This document shows, piece by piece, positions 42,478 to 49,916 of a stretch of DNA of 64,000 bases. Positions within the stretch are counted from its first letter, which is position 1. Every line of letters begins with the position of its first letter. The notes under the pieces are model-generated. The model worked only from the letters and a program-made list of their open reading frames with translations, was not told the origin of the DNA and ran no database searches. Source of the DNA: Chitinophaga varians. GTDB taxonomy: Bacteria > Bacteroidota > Bacteroidia > Chitinophagales > Chitinophagaceae. The DNA lies in NCBI RefSeq assembly GCF_014529945.1, contig NZ_JACVFB010000010.1:62001-126000 (forward strand), in the 5' to 3' direction. The translations under genes were made by a program, and so were the position numbers.

Positions 42478-43566
42478 ATGCAGGAAAAGTCATTACAGCA
42501 GGGGAGGAGCCGGTTTCCGGCGGTGTATGAGTGGTCGGTGATTTTTTTGTACGTGTGCATGTACAAATACAGTGAACTACTGGGTTATTACAAGTTCCCG
42601 CATATCCCGGGCAACGACCTGCCGTATCCGCAGCTCATCCTGTTCAGTTTATTGCTGACGGCCTATGTGGTGATATATTATCGTTGGCTGATGCCCTGGC
42701 TGTTGCGGAAAAAAATGTACGGCTGGGTGCTGCCGGCGGTGATCGTGTGTTTCGGTTATCTGGGCAAGTACGATGCTTTGCTGGTCAATAAGCTCTTTGC
42801 CTGGCTGTCAACAGATCCGGTGCTGAGCCGCGGCTTTGAAGCCGAGTACCGGCACCAGCTGCTGGGGATCCGATGGCCTTTTGCAGCCGTGCATATGGAA
42901 TGGTTGTTCACTGATTTTGCGGTTTTTTCCTCTATTCTGTTTGTCCGGGAGACCTTTGAAAAAGAACATCACCGGCGCCAGGTGCAGGAAGCCAATATGC
43001 AGCTGCAGCTGGATGCGCTGAAAGGGCAACTCAATCCGCATTTTCTGTTCAATACGCTCAACAGCCTGTATGCTATGAGCCTGAAGCAGCCGGAGAAAAC
43101 ACCCGGACAGATACTGAAGCTGGCGGAAATGATGCGGTATGTGCTCTATGAAGCGCCCGGACAGCTGATTTCGCTGGAAAAAGAAGTGGTGTTCCTGCAG
43201 CAGTACCTGGACATGGAGCAACAAAAATATCCTGCTGCGCAGTTGCGGATGCATGTAGATACGGACTCGGCCCACTACCGGCTGGCGCCTTTGCTGCTGC
43301 TGCCGCTGATGGAAAATGTTTTCAAACACGGCGCCTTGTGTGTGGAGGATAACGGTTACGCCAGTATTATTATCCGGGCGCAGCGCGGGAAACTGTCCTG
43401 TACCGTGGAAAACGACGTGGTGCCGGGGATGCCGGTGCAGCGGAGCGGTATAGGGCTGGCCAATGTACGCCGCCGGCTGGAACTGTACTATCCGGGGCGG
43501 CACGAACTGAAACTGGAGTCTGCTGAAGGCCTGTACCGGGCCAGCCTGCACATTGACATGGAATAA
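42478..43566 (+). CDS. LytS-type sensor histidine kinase (second pair)
   Basis: A 362-residue kinase. About four hydrophobic segments lie in the first 160 residues (SVIFLYVCMYKYSELLGYY, LILFSLLLTAYVVIYY, GWVLPAVIVCFGYLG, and FAVFSSILF). The His_kinase domain follows: LNPHFLFNTLNSLYAMS with the phosphoacceptor His at about 185, then LLPLMENVFKHGALC and the G-box GIGLANVRRRLE. It precedes its response regulator by 15 bp. Signal unknown. Confidence 0.93.
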   Translation: MQEKSLQQGRSRFPAVYEWSVIFLYVCMYKYSELLGYYKFPHIPGNDLPYPQLILFSLLLTAYVVIYYRWLMPWLLRKKMYGWVLPAVIVCFGYLGKYDALLVNKLFAWLSTDPVLSRGFEAEYRHQLLGIRWPFAAVHMEWLFTDFAVFSSILFVRETFEKEHHRRQVQEANMQLQLDALKGQLNPHFLFNTLNSLYAMSLKQPEKTPGQILKLAEMMRYVLYEAPGQLISLEKEVVFLQQYLDMEQQKYPAAQLRMHVDTDSAHYRLAPLLLLPLMENVFKHGALCVEDNGYASIIIRAQRGKLSCTVENDVVPGMPVQRSGIGLANVRRRLELYYPGRHELKLESAEGLYRASLHIDME

Positions 43567-43581
43567 ACTAAATGATACAAA

Positions 43582-44292
43582 ATGATCCGATGCCTGATAG
43601 TAGATGATGAGCCGGTGGCACACGAGATACTGGAGCATTATATCCTGCAAACGCCCGACCTGATGCTGGCCGGTAAAGTGCGTAATCCGATAGCGGCCTT
43701 TGCGGCCATGCACCAGCTTCAGGTGGATTTACTTTTCCTGGATATCAATATGCCGCTGATGAATGGGCTGGATTTTCTCAAAAGCCTGAAAGAGCCGCCG
43801 GCGGTGGTGCTGACGACAGCCTATGCCGCCCATGCGCTGGAGGGGTTTGAGCTGGACGTTGTTGATTATCTGCTGAAGCCTTTTTCTCCGGAACGGTTTG
43901 AACGGGCCGTCAGCAAGGTGCGGCGTGTGCTGGCGGGAGACAAAACGAATGTGCCACAGCCGGAAACGGCGGTGGACGTGCCCTTTCTGATGTTAAAAGG
44001 CCGGGAGGGACTGGAAAAAGTGACGTATAGCCAGATCCGTTATATAGAAGCGGCGGGCGATTATATGAAGATTTATGCAGGGCCGCAGCCTTATCTTACT
44101 TTGCTGACGATGAAAGAGCTGGAGCAGTTGTTGTTGCCGGCCGGATTTGTCCGGATACACCGCTCTTTCCTGGTGGCCTGTAGTGCGATCAGGGTGCTGG
44201 GGGGCAACCGCCTTACGCTGACAGATGGCACCGTGCTGCCGGTGAGCCAGTCGTACCGGCAGCAGGTGATGACCGCATTCCGTCAGGAGTGA
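43582..44292 (+). CDS. LytTR-family response regulator (second pair)
   Basis: A 236-residue regulator. The receiver (about 1-120) has VDDEPVAHE, the phosphoacceptor Asp about 54 (LLFLDINMPLMNG) and the Lys in VDYLLKPFSPE. The LytTR domain (about 135-236) includes IRYIEAAGDYMKIY and RIHRSFLVA. It follows its kinase at 15 bp and is tail-to-tail with a hydrolase gene (3 bp gap). A 21-bp-spaced repeat before the kinase gene is the likely autoregulatory site. Confidence 0.95.
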   Translation: MIRCLIVDDEPVAHEILEHYILQTPDLMLAGKVRNPIAAFAAMHQLQVDLLFLDINMPLMNGLDFLKSLKEPPAVVLTTAYAAHALEGFELDVVDYLLKPFSPERFERAVSKVRRVLAGDKTNVPQPETAVDVPFLMLKGREGLEKVTYSQIRYIEAAGDYMKIYAGPQPYLTLLTMKELEQLLLPAGFVRIHRSFLVACSAIRVLGGNRLTLTDGTVLPVSQSYRQQVMTAFRQE

Positions 44293-44295
44293 GGA

Positions 44296-45204
44296 CTACA
44301 ACGTCTTTTTCAATGTTTCAAAGAAAGCTTTCCGCTGCTCAAACATGGGGAAGTGGCCGGAACCCTGTATCCAGTACAGGATGGCCGATGGATGTACCTG
44401 TTTTAGCTCATACGTATAGAATGACAACGCGTCCTGTGCACCGCCGATCACGTACATCGGGCCTTTGTAACGGGGCAGTGTTTTGCTCAGATCGTAATGG
44501 GTGCGGTTCAGGTCCTGGATCATGAGCAGCTGCATGGTAGTGTTGGAAGGGGCCACATCGATTTTTTTCAGCATGCTGTCGATCATCGTTTTATCATAGA
44601 TGTACGACATCCGGATGATGCGGTTGTACTCCACAGAATCCGCTTTGGTGGCCTGGTGGCCGCTTATCTTCTTCTCCAGGGAATCATAACGGACGATGTC
44701 GTGCAGCCCCATTTTTACCCGCAGGTTGTTGATGTGCGTAGCAAAAAAGCCAGGATCAAATTTGTAATAGCCCGGGCAGGCGAGTACCAGTTTTTTCACC
44801 CGTTGCGGGTAAGTAACAGCGAAGTTCATGGCCAGCATGGCGCCCCAGGAGTGGCCATAGATGGTCACTTTGGCGAGATGAAGGTGGTCGGTCAGCAGGC
44901 GTACGTCTTCCACGGCTGCTTTCAGGTTGATGGTAGTGGAATCCATCGGTACCGGGATGGACAAGCCGGTGCCTCTCTGTTCCAGCAAAATGGCCTGATG
45001 GGTTTTGCCCAGTTCAGCGGCCACTTCCGCCTGCTGCAAACAGGAATTGCCCGGCCCGCCGGATAATACAAGGATGGGTTCACCTTTGCCGTAAAGATGA
45101 TAATACAGATGGCCCCAGGAGGTTCGAATGGAGTCGGTTGACTGGCTGGAGCTTAACAGGGTAGCAGACAATAGTAAAGTCAGCAGGATAGAAAATTTTC
45201 TCAT
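44296..45204 (-). CDS. Exported alpha/beta-hydrolase, proline-iminopeptidase-like
   Basis: A 302-residue protein with a signal peptide (KFSILLTLLLSATLLSSSQS). It has the oxyanion motif SGGPGNS, the nucleophile elbow YGHSWGAMLA (Ser at about 117), an Asp in GGAQDALS and a His in GSGHFPMFE, a complete triad. The SGGPG and GHSWG pairing resembles proline iminopeptidases. Substrate is not known. Confidence 0.9.
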   Translation of the reverse strand: MRKFSILLTLLLSATLLSSSQSTDSIRTSWGHLYYHLYGKGEPILVLSGGPGNSCLQQAEVAAELGKTHQAILLEQRGTGLSIPVPMDSTTINLKAAVEDVRLLTDHLHLAKVTIYGHSWGAMLAMNFAVTYPQRVKKLVLACPGYYKFDPGFFATHINNLRVKMGLHDIVRYDSLEKKISGHQATKADSVEYNRIIRMSYIYDKTMIDSMLKKIDVAPSNTTMQLLMIQDLNRTHYDLSKTLPRYKGPMYVIGGAQDALSFYTYELKQVHPSAILYWIQGSGHFPMFEQRKAFFETLKKTL

Positions 45205-45295
45205 AAGAACAATTTCGGGTAAAATCTTCCCGAATTTATACTATTTTCCCGGGAGAACTTTTCCCACGTTACTGATCTTTTTTAATTATCCTGTT

Positions 45296-46294
45296 ATGGC
45301 CATTCTCCACACATTGTACCAGGAGCTGATTTCTTTCCTGGGTATCGGAAACCTTCTGGAACTGTACCGTACCGGCAATTATTCCTCGTTGCTTACCTTC
45401 AATGGAATCCTGTCTGTTGTTTCACCGGTGATACCTTTTTTGCTGTTGATAGAAGTCACCCGCGCGCTGATTTACAAGCGGTTTAAGATAGAAGACTACA
45501 AAATTCCTTTTTTGATTTTTGTGCTTAATCGATTTATCTCACGGTTTATTTCCATCGCGGCCATTGCTTTTTGTATCGGGGTATTTGAAAAGATCGCGCC
45601 TTTTCAGACAACGTTTACCTGGTACTGGTTTATCTATGGCTATATAATCTGGGAGTTCGCGCATTTCATCTATCATTATCTGGGACACAAAGTGCGTATT
45701 TTCTGGTGCCTGCATTCCACCCATCATGCGCCGCAGGCCATGAACCTGTCTGTCACCTATGCGCATTTCTTTCTGGAAGCGCCCTATGCAGACGTGATCC
45801 GCACGTCTATCTGTATACTGGCGGGCGTAAATCCGCCTATGTTGTTCCTGATCATGTTCATCGATGGTACCTGGGGCGCTTTTATTCATGTGGGCGAAAA
45901 TATTCTGCCGGATGGCAGAATGGGTTTTCTGAACCGCATCATCCTTACGCCGTCGTACCACCGGGTGCATCATGCTAAAAACCCGGAGTATATGGACACC
46001 AATTTCTGTAACCTGCTCAATATATGGGACAAGGTTTTCGGTACTTTTCAACCCGAAAAAAGAACCGTGAAAATTGAATACGGCATTACGCGGGAGATGA
46101 ATCCGGGTAATCTGCTGGATGTATATTTTGGAGAGTTGTATTGTTTGTGGAAAGATATCCGCAAGGCGCCGGGGATTGTCAACAAGTTGTTGTACATCGT
46201 GATGCCGCCGGGATGGAGCCATACGGGCGATCATAAAACCGCTAAGGTGGTCAAAAAAGCGTATCAGGAGGAGATGGTAGCAGCGGCACTTTGA
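45296..46294 (+). CDS. Sterol-desaturase-like membrane oxygenase
   Basis: A 332-residue fatty-acid-hydroxylase-superfamily protein. The His-box ligands of the di-iron centre are HFIYHYLGHKVR (H-x3-H type), HSTHHAPQ and RVHHAKNPEY, on a four- to five-helix membrane frame. It should hydroxylate or desaturate a lipid or sterol-like substrate in the inner membrane. The reading frame opens earlier at 45128, overlapping the convergent hydrolase; the ATG at 45296 gives the family's start with hydrophobic HTLYQELISFLG. Unlinked to other lipid genes, though a KAS III homologue lies 0.7 kb away. Confidence 0.9.
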   Translation: MAILHTLYQELISFLGIGNLLELYRTGNYSSLLTFNGILSVVSPVIPFLLLIEVTRALIYKRFKIEDYKIPFLIFVLNRFISRFISIAAIAFCIGVFEKIAPFQTTFTWYWFIYGYIIWEFAHFIYHYLGHKVRIFWCLHSTHHAPQAMNLSVTYAHFFLEAPYADVIRTSICILAGVNPPMLFLIMFIDGTWGAFIHVGENILPDGRMGFLNRIILTPSYHRVHHAKNPEYMDTNFCNLLNIWDKVFGTFQPEKRTVKIEYGITREMNPGNLLDVYFGELYCLWKDIRKAPGIVNKLLYIVMPPGWSHTGDHKTAKVVKKAYQEEMVAAAL

Positions 46295-46311
46295 CCCGGT
46301 AACCAACACAA

Positions 46312-46359
46312 TAGCCCGGAGCATCGCCCCGGGCTACTGTGTTTTGATAGGGGCGATGC
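46312..46359. terminator. Palindromic terminator with two competing hairpins
   Basis: TAGCCCGG (46312-46319) pairs with CCGGGCTA (46329-46336). Alternatively GCATCGCCCC (46321-46330) pairs perfectly with GGGGCGATGC (46350-46359). The two structures exclude each other. It lies between convergent genes; TTTTGATA and CGTTTTT follow. Confidence 0.6.
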
Positions 46360-46365
46360 CCGTTT

Positions 46366-46725
46366 TTAGAAGAAGAATTGTTCTGAGATGATTTTACCAT
46401 CTTTCACCACATACACGCAGATCTCATCGAATTTACTGCGATCCCTGCCTTTGAACTTCGTATCCATGGTGAGCGTGAAGGCGATGGCATTGCCAGCGAT
46501 CAGTGGTTCGGATACTTTCACGCCGTACGAAGCCTCTACCATGTCCATGAACAGTTCACCCTTGCGGATGATGTTTTGCCGGCCTTTGGTTTCCTTCTCA
46601 AAGCCACCCATGGCCTCCGGTTCAATGCTGATAGCATCTTCTGCATACAGTTCGTTGTGGGCGCCGGTGTAGTCTTCCTTTTCGCAGTAGGCAGCGAGGC
46701 GTTTAGCGATTTCCTGGATTGTCAT
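46366..46725 (-). CDS. SnoaL/NTF2-like small protein
   Basis: A 119-residue cytoplasmic protein of the SnoaL/nuclear-transport-factor-2 fold: a helical start (IQEIAKRLAAYCEKEDYTGAHNELYAEDAISIEP in span) and beta strands AIAFTLTMDTKFKGRDRSKFDEI. Role unknown; possibly a small-molecule isomerase or binder. Single gene on the minus strand. Confidence 0.82.
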   Translation of the reverse strand: MTIQEIAKRLAAYCEKEDYTGAHNELYAEDAISIEPEAMGGFEKETKGRQNIIRKGELFMDMVEASYGVKVSEPLIAGNAIAFTLTMDTKFKGRDRSKFDEICVYVVKDGKIISEQFFF

Positions 46726-46881
46726 AGTTCAATGGTTTATAAGTGTTTGTTTTTAAAGGTAGTAAAAAAATCGGGCCGCATTTTGGCCCCCTGCGGTCAG
46801 ATATTGTTGGGGCCGCATTAGTTTTTGTCCTCCAAAAAAAGTACCTTCAGGGAGATATAAATGCTTTTCCAAGACTAAAAC

Positions 46882-46905
46882 GCCGGTAAACCGGCAAGAT
46901 TTTTT
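46882..46905 (+). terminator. Small terminator-like hairpin in the gap before KAS III
   Basis: GCCGG (46882-46886), TAAA loop, CCGGC (46891-46895), then AAGATTTTTTCT. No gene on the plus strand ends before it, so it may be an attenuator for the KAS III leader. Upstream in the same gap the 9-mer GGCCGCATT occurs twice (46774 and 46812 region). Confidence 0.4.
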
Positions 46906-47018
46906 CTGCACACTATCTGTTATAAGAGATACATGCCCTCCGCTCTGCAACCGGATACCATGCGCATGTCAGGCTATGAACCTATTTGCCTTTTATCAAA
47001 AAATTTTAAACTCGGACA

Positions 47019-48098
47019 TTGAAGAAGACCAACACTATTATTAAAGGATCTGGCAGCTTTATTCCCGCAGTCGCGAAACTGAACCGGGATTTTATTCCTA
47101 ACCATTTTTACGATGCTCAGCATGCGCCGATTGACACGCCGGGCGAAGAGATTGTCGATAAGTTCCGGCAGATCACCGGTATCTGTGAGCGCCGTTATGT
47201 GACGAATGATCAGCACACCTCTGAAATAGCGGCATGGTCGGCCCAAAAGGCACTGGAAGATGCGGGTGTTGATCCGGAAACGATCGACCAGCTGATCGTG
47301 GCGCATAACTTCGGAGATGTGGAACAAGGCTCTATTCAGTCGGGCGCCGTGCCTTCACTGGCAGCCCGTGTAAAAAATATACTGGGTATCCGCAACCCTG
47401 ACTGTGTGGCATACGATATCCTCTTCGGCTGCCCGGGCTGGCTACAGGGCGTTATACAGGCAGATGCCTTTATCCGTGCCGGTGTAGCGAAACGTTGCCT
47501 GGTGATTGGAGCAGAAGTACTGAGCCGCGTGCTCGACAGCCATGACCGCGACAGTATGATCTTCAGCGACGGCGCCGGCGCCATGGTACTGGAAGCTGCC
47601 GAAGGAACGGCCGATGGTCCGGGCATCCTCGCTGCCGCTGCACAGACTTACGCTATACAGGAACTCAACTATATCAGCACCGGTGTCTCCAACTCTCCGG
47701 AAGACGACAGCGGTATCAAATATGTAAAAATGCAGGGGCGCCGGGTGTATGAGTTTGCCCTCAAACATGTACCGGAAGCCATCAAATCCTGCATCGATGC
47801 TACCGGCATACCCATCTCCCAGATAAAAAAGATATTCATTCATCAGGCCAACGAAAAACTGGACGAAGCCATCATCAAGGCGCTGTATAAGTTGTACGAC
47901 CTTACGCCGGACCTGGCCAGCGTGATGCCGATGAATATCCATGAACTGGGCAACAGCTCGGTGGCTACGATCCCTACCTTGTTTGATATGGTGTGTAAAG
48001 GCGATCTGCCGGAACATACGCTGCATCCGGGCGATGTGATCGTATTTGCTTCTGTAGGCGCCGGTATGAACATCAATGCAGTGTGTTACAGAATGTAA
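47019..48098 (+). CDS. 3-oxoacyl-ACP synthase III family protein (TTG start)
   Basis: A 359-residue KAS III/FabH-type condensing enzyme. The triad is present: Cys138 in DILFGCPGW, His275 in FIHQANEK and Asn312 in HELGNSSVAT. It carries the full thiolase-like fold. The only initiation codon at the conserved N-terminus is TTG at 47019 (an in-frame TAA lies at 47007). Such proteins start fatty-acid chains or make special lipids, and a sterol-desaturase-like gene lies 0.7 kb upstream. It begins after a gap with a terminator-like hairpin, so leader control is possible. Confidence 0.92.
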   Translation: MKKTNTIIKGSGSFIPAVAKLNRDFIPNHFYDAQHAPIDTPGEEIVDKFRQITGICERRYVTNDQHTSEIAAWSAQKALEDAGVDPETIDQLIVAHNFGDVEQGSIQSGAVPSLAARVKNILGIRNPDCVAYDILFGCPGWLQGVIQADAFIRAGVAKRCLVIGAEVLSRVLDSHDRDSMIFSDGAGAMVLEAAEGTADGPGILAAAAQTYAIQELNYISTGVSNSPEDDSGIKYVKMQGRRVYEFALKHVPEAIKSCIDATGIPISQIKKIFIHQANEKLDEAIIKALYKLYDLTPDLASVMPMNIHELGNSSVATIPTLFDMVCKGDLPEHTLHPGDVIVFASVGAGMNINAVCYRM

Positions 48099-48191
48099 CC
48101 GCCTCATCTGATATGGTCAAAAAATAAAAAACTGTATCTGTTTTAGCCGGAGGAATTGTTGCATTTTTGCTACTCAACAATCCCTCACGAT

Positions 48192-48989
48192 ATGAATATC
48201 CGTTTCTTTCAGGTAGATGCTTTTACCGATAAGCCCTTCACTGGTAATCCGGCCGGCGTATGTTTGCTGGAAACGCCACTGCCCGATGAAACGATGCTGT
48301 CCATTGCGGCGGAAAACAATCTCTCTGAAACGGCTTTCCTGCTGAAACAGGCCGATGGCTACAGCCTTCGCTGGTTTACGCCCAGGGTGGAGATCGCCCT
48401 CTGTGGCCATGCCACGCTGGCCAGTGCCCATGTGCTCTGGAGCAACGGACTGGAACCCCGCGACATCCCCCTGCGCTTCCATACGGTCCGCAGCGGCCTG
48501 TTGACCGCCGCCGGCAGGGAGCAGCGGATCGAACTCGATTTTCCCGCCCGTACTTACGAACAGGTAGTATTGCCGACCGCCCTGCGGCAGTTGTTTCAGG
48601 ACAACTACAGCAACGCGGTGTATAGCCATGACCGTTATATCGTGGAACTGCCATCGGCCGGCGCTGTAGCTGCATTTGAACCTGACTTCCAGCTGCTGGC
48701 GTCCTATCCGGTGGTGATCACCGCTCCGGGTGACAGCGACAGCCCTTACGATTTTGTATCCCGCTATTTTGCTGCGCCGCTGGGCGTCAACGAAGACCCG
48801 GTGACGGGTTCGGCACATTGTTGCCTGGCACGGTACTGGGCGGACAAGCTGGGCAAAACCACTTTTAAGGCTTACCAGGCTTCCGCAAGAGGTGGTGAGC
48901 TGGAGGTGGAGCTGCGGGGCGACCGGGTATTACTCCGTGGGGAAGCAGTGACGGTTATCTCTGGTACATTTAATGTAAATCATCAATAA
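48192..48989 (+). CDS. PhzF-family isomerase
   Basis: A 265-residue protein of the PhzF (diaminopimelate-epimerase-like) fold. The opening FFQVDAFTDKPFTGNPAGVCLLE (span) and EDPVTGSAHCCLARYW at about 203-218 are diagnostic; a conserved Glu occurs in NNLSETAFL. The family isomerises small metabolites; no phenazine genes are near. The ATG at 48192 is preferred over an in-frame ATG at 48156. It precedes the PEP mutase-like gene by 9 bp. Confidence 0.92.
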   Translation: MNIRFFQVDAFTDKPFTGNPAGVCLLETPLPDETMLSIAAENNLSETAFLLKQADGYSLRWFTPRVEIALCGHATLASAHVLWSNGLEPRDIPLRFHTVRSGLLTAAGREQRIELDFPARTYEQVVLPTALRQLFQDNYSNAVYSHDRYIVELPSAGAVAAFEPDFQLLASYPVVITAPGDSDSPYDFVSRYFAAPLGVNEDPVTGSAHCCLARYWADKLGKTTFKAYQASARGGELEVELRGDRVLLRGEAVTVISGTFNVNHQ

Positions 48990-48998
48990 AAGGAATCC

Positions 48999-49766
48999 AT
49001 GTCTGTTTACGAACAATTCAAACAATTACATCATCAGGAAACACTGCTGTTGCTGGGCAACGCCTGGAACGTGGCCAGTGCCCGGGTGATGCAGGAAAAA
49101 GGTATCAAAGCCATCGCTACGTCCAGCTCGGCTATTGCAGATACGCTAGGATATGCCGACGGACAAAATATCTCTTTCGGTGAGCTGCTCCATATCATTC
49201 GTCGTATTGTACAATGCGTGGAAGTGCCCGTATCTGCCGATATTGAAGCAGGATACGCCAACAGCATAGAAGACCTGCTGACTAATATAGACCTGCTGGT
49301 GGAAGCTGGTGTGGCGGGAATCAACCTGGAAGACTCTGCACCTTCCGGCACCAGAACACTGTTGCCCGCAGATGATTTTGTGAAAAAAATTGCCGCTATT
49401 AAAAGTCACCTCGCTGCAAAAGGACAAAACCTGTTTATCAACGCCCGTACAGATACGTTCCTGTTAGATGTTCCGGGAAAACTGGAAGAAACTTTCGTAC
49501 GGGCACGGTTATACGCACAAGCCGGCGCCGATGGTCTTTTTGTGCCCTTTATCAAAGGACCGGCAGATATTAAGGCCGTAGTGTCAGCTACTAAACTGCC
49601 GGTCAATGTAATGTCCATGAAAGGCCTGCCAGGGGTGGAAGAGCTGAACTCGCTCGGCGTAAAACGCATCAGTATGGGCGGTAGCATATACTGGGCGCAG
49701 AAAAGAGCGCTGGGACAACGTTTGGACCAGGTGATCGCCGACGGGAACTTTGAATCGATTTTTTGA
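48999..49766 (+). CDS. Isocitrate lyase/PEP mutase-family enzyme
   Basis: A 255-residue TIM-barrel enzyme of the PEP mutase/isocitrate lyase superfamily. It has the Mg-binding ADIEAGYANSIED (about 80-92) and NLEDSAPSG (about 109-117), and VNVMSMKGLPGVEEL later. Substrate is not evident; oxaloacetate, methylisocitrate or carboxyphosphonate lyase activity are known in the family. It forms a two-gene unit with PhzF and is followed by a hairpin. Confidence 0.9.
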   Translation: MSVYEQFKQLHHQETLLLLGNAWNVASARVMQEKGIKAIATSSSAIADTLGYADGQNISFGELLHIIRRIVQCVEVPVSADIEAGYANSIEDLLTNIDLLVEAGVAGINLEDSAPSGTRTLLPADDFVKKIAAIKSHLAAKGQNLFINARTDTFLLDVPGKLEETFVRARLYAQAGADGLFVPFIKGPADIKAVVSATKLPVNVMSMKGLPGVEELNSLGVKRISMGGSIYWAQKRALGQRLDQVIADGNFESIF

Positions 49767-49771
49767 TTTAC

Positions 49772-49880
49772 GGATTTACGGATGTTGGGATTTCGGGGTT
49801 TTGAGTAGATGTTGAAAATTTTTTCTTTTCGATTTTTATCAAAATTCTATCAAACCCGAAATTTCAAGATCCGTAAATCC
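49772..49880. terminator. Long imperfect hairpin behind the PEP mutase-like gene
   Basis: GGATTTACGGAT (49772-49783) pairs with ATCCGTAAATCC (49869-49880); ATTTCGGG (49790-49797) pairs with CCCGAAAT (49855-49862); TTTGA (49800-49804) pairs with TCAAA (49850-49854). Internal loops separate the arms. Confidence 0.65.
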
Positions 49881-49884
49881 CAAA

Positions 49885-49916
49885 ATACCCCAATATCAAA
49901 ATACCCCAATATCAAA
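49885..49916. repeat. 16-bp exact tandem repeat, part of it coding in the GH78 gene
   Basis: ATACCCCAATATCAAA occurs twice back to back (49885-49900, 49901-49916). The minus-strand frame of the rhamnosidase reads through it, giving the last residues FDIGVF and stop. CAATATCAAAAT(A/T)CCCCAAT is also at 62725-62744 with one difference. Confidence 0.75.

Noticed and set aside
46366-49766. Secondary-metabolite cluster suggested by SnoaL-like, KAS III, PhzF and PEP mutase-like genes together
   Set aside because: Genes are on different strands with their own gaps and terminators, and there is no polyketide, NRPS, carrier-protein or tailoring core. Chance neighbourhood is more likely.
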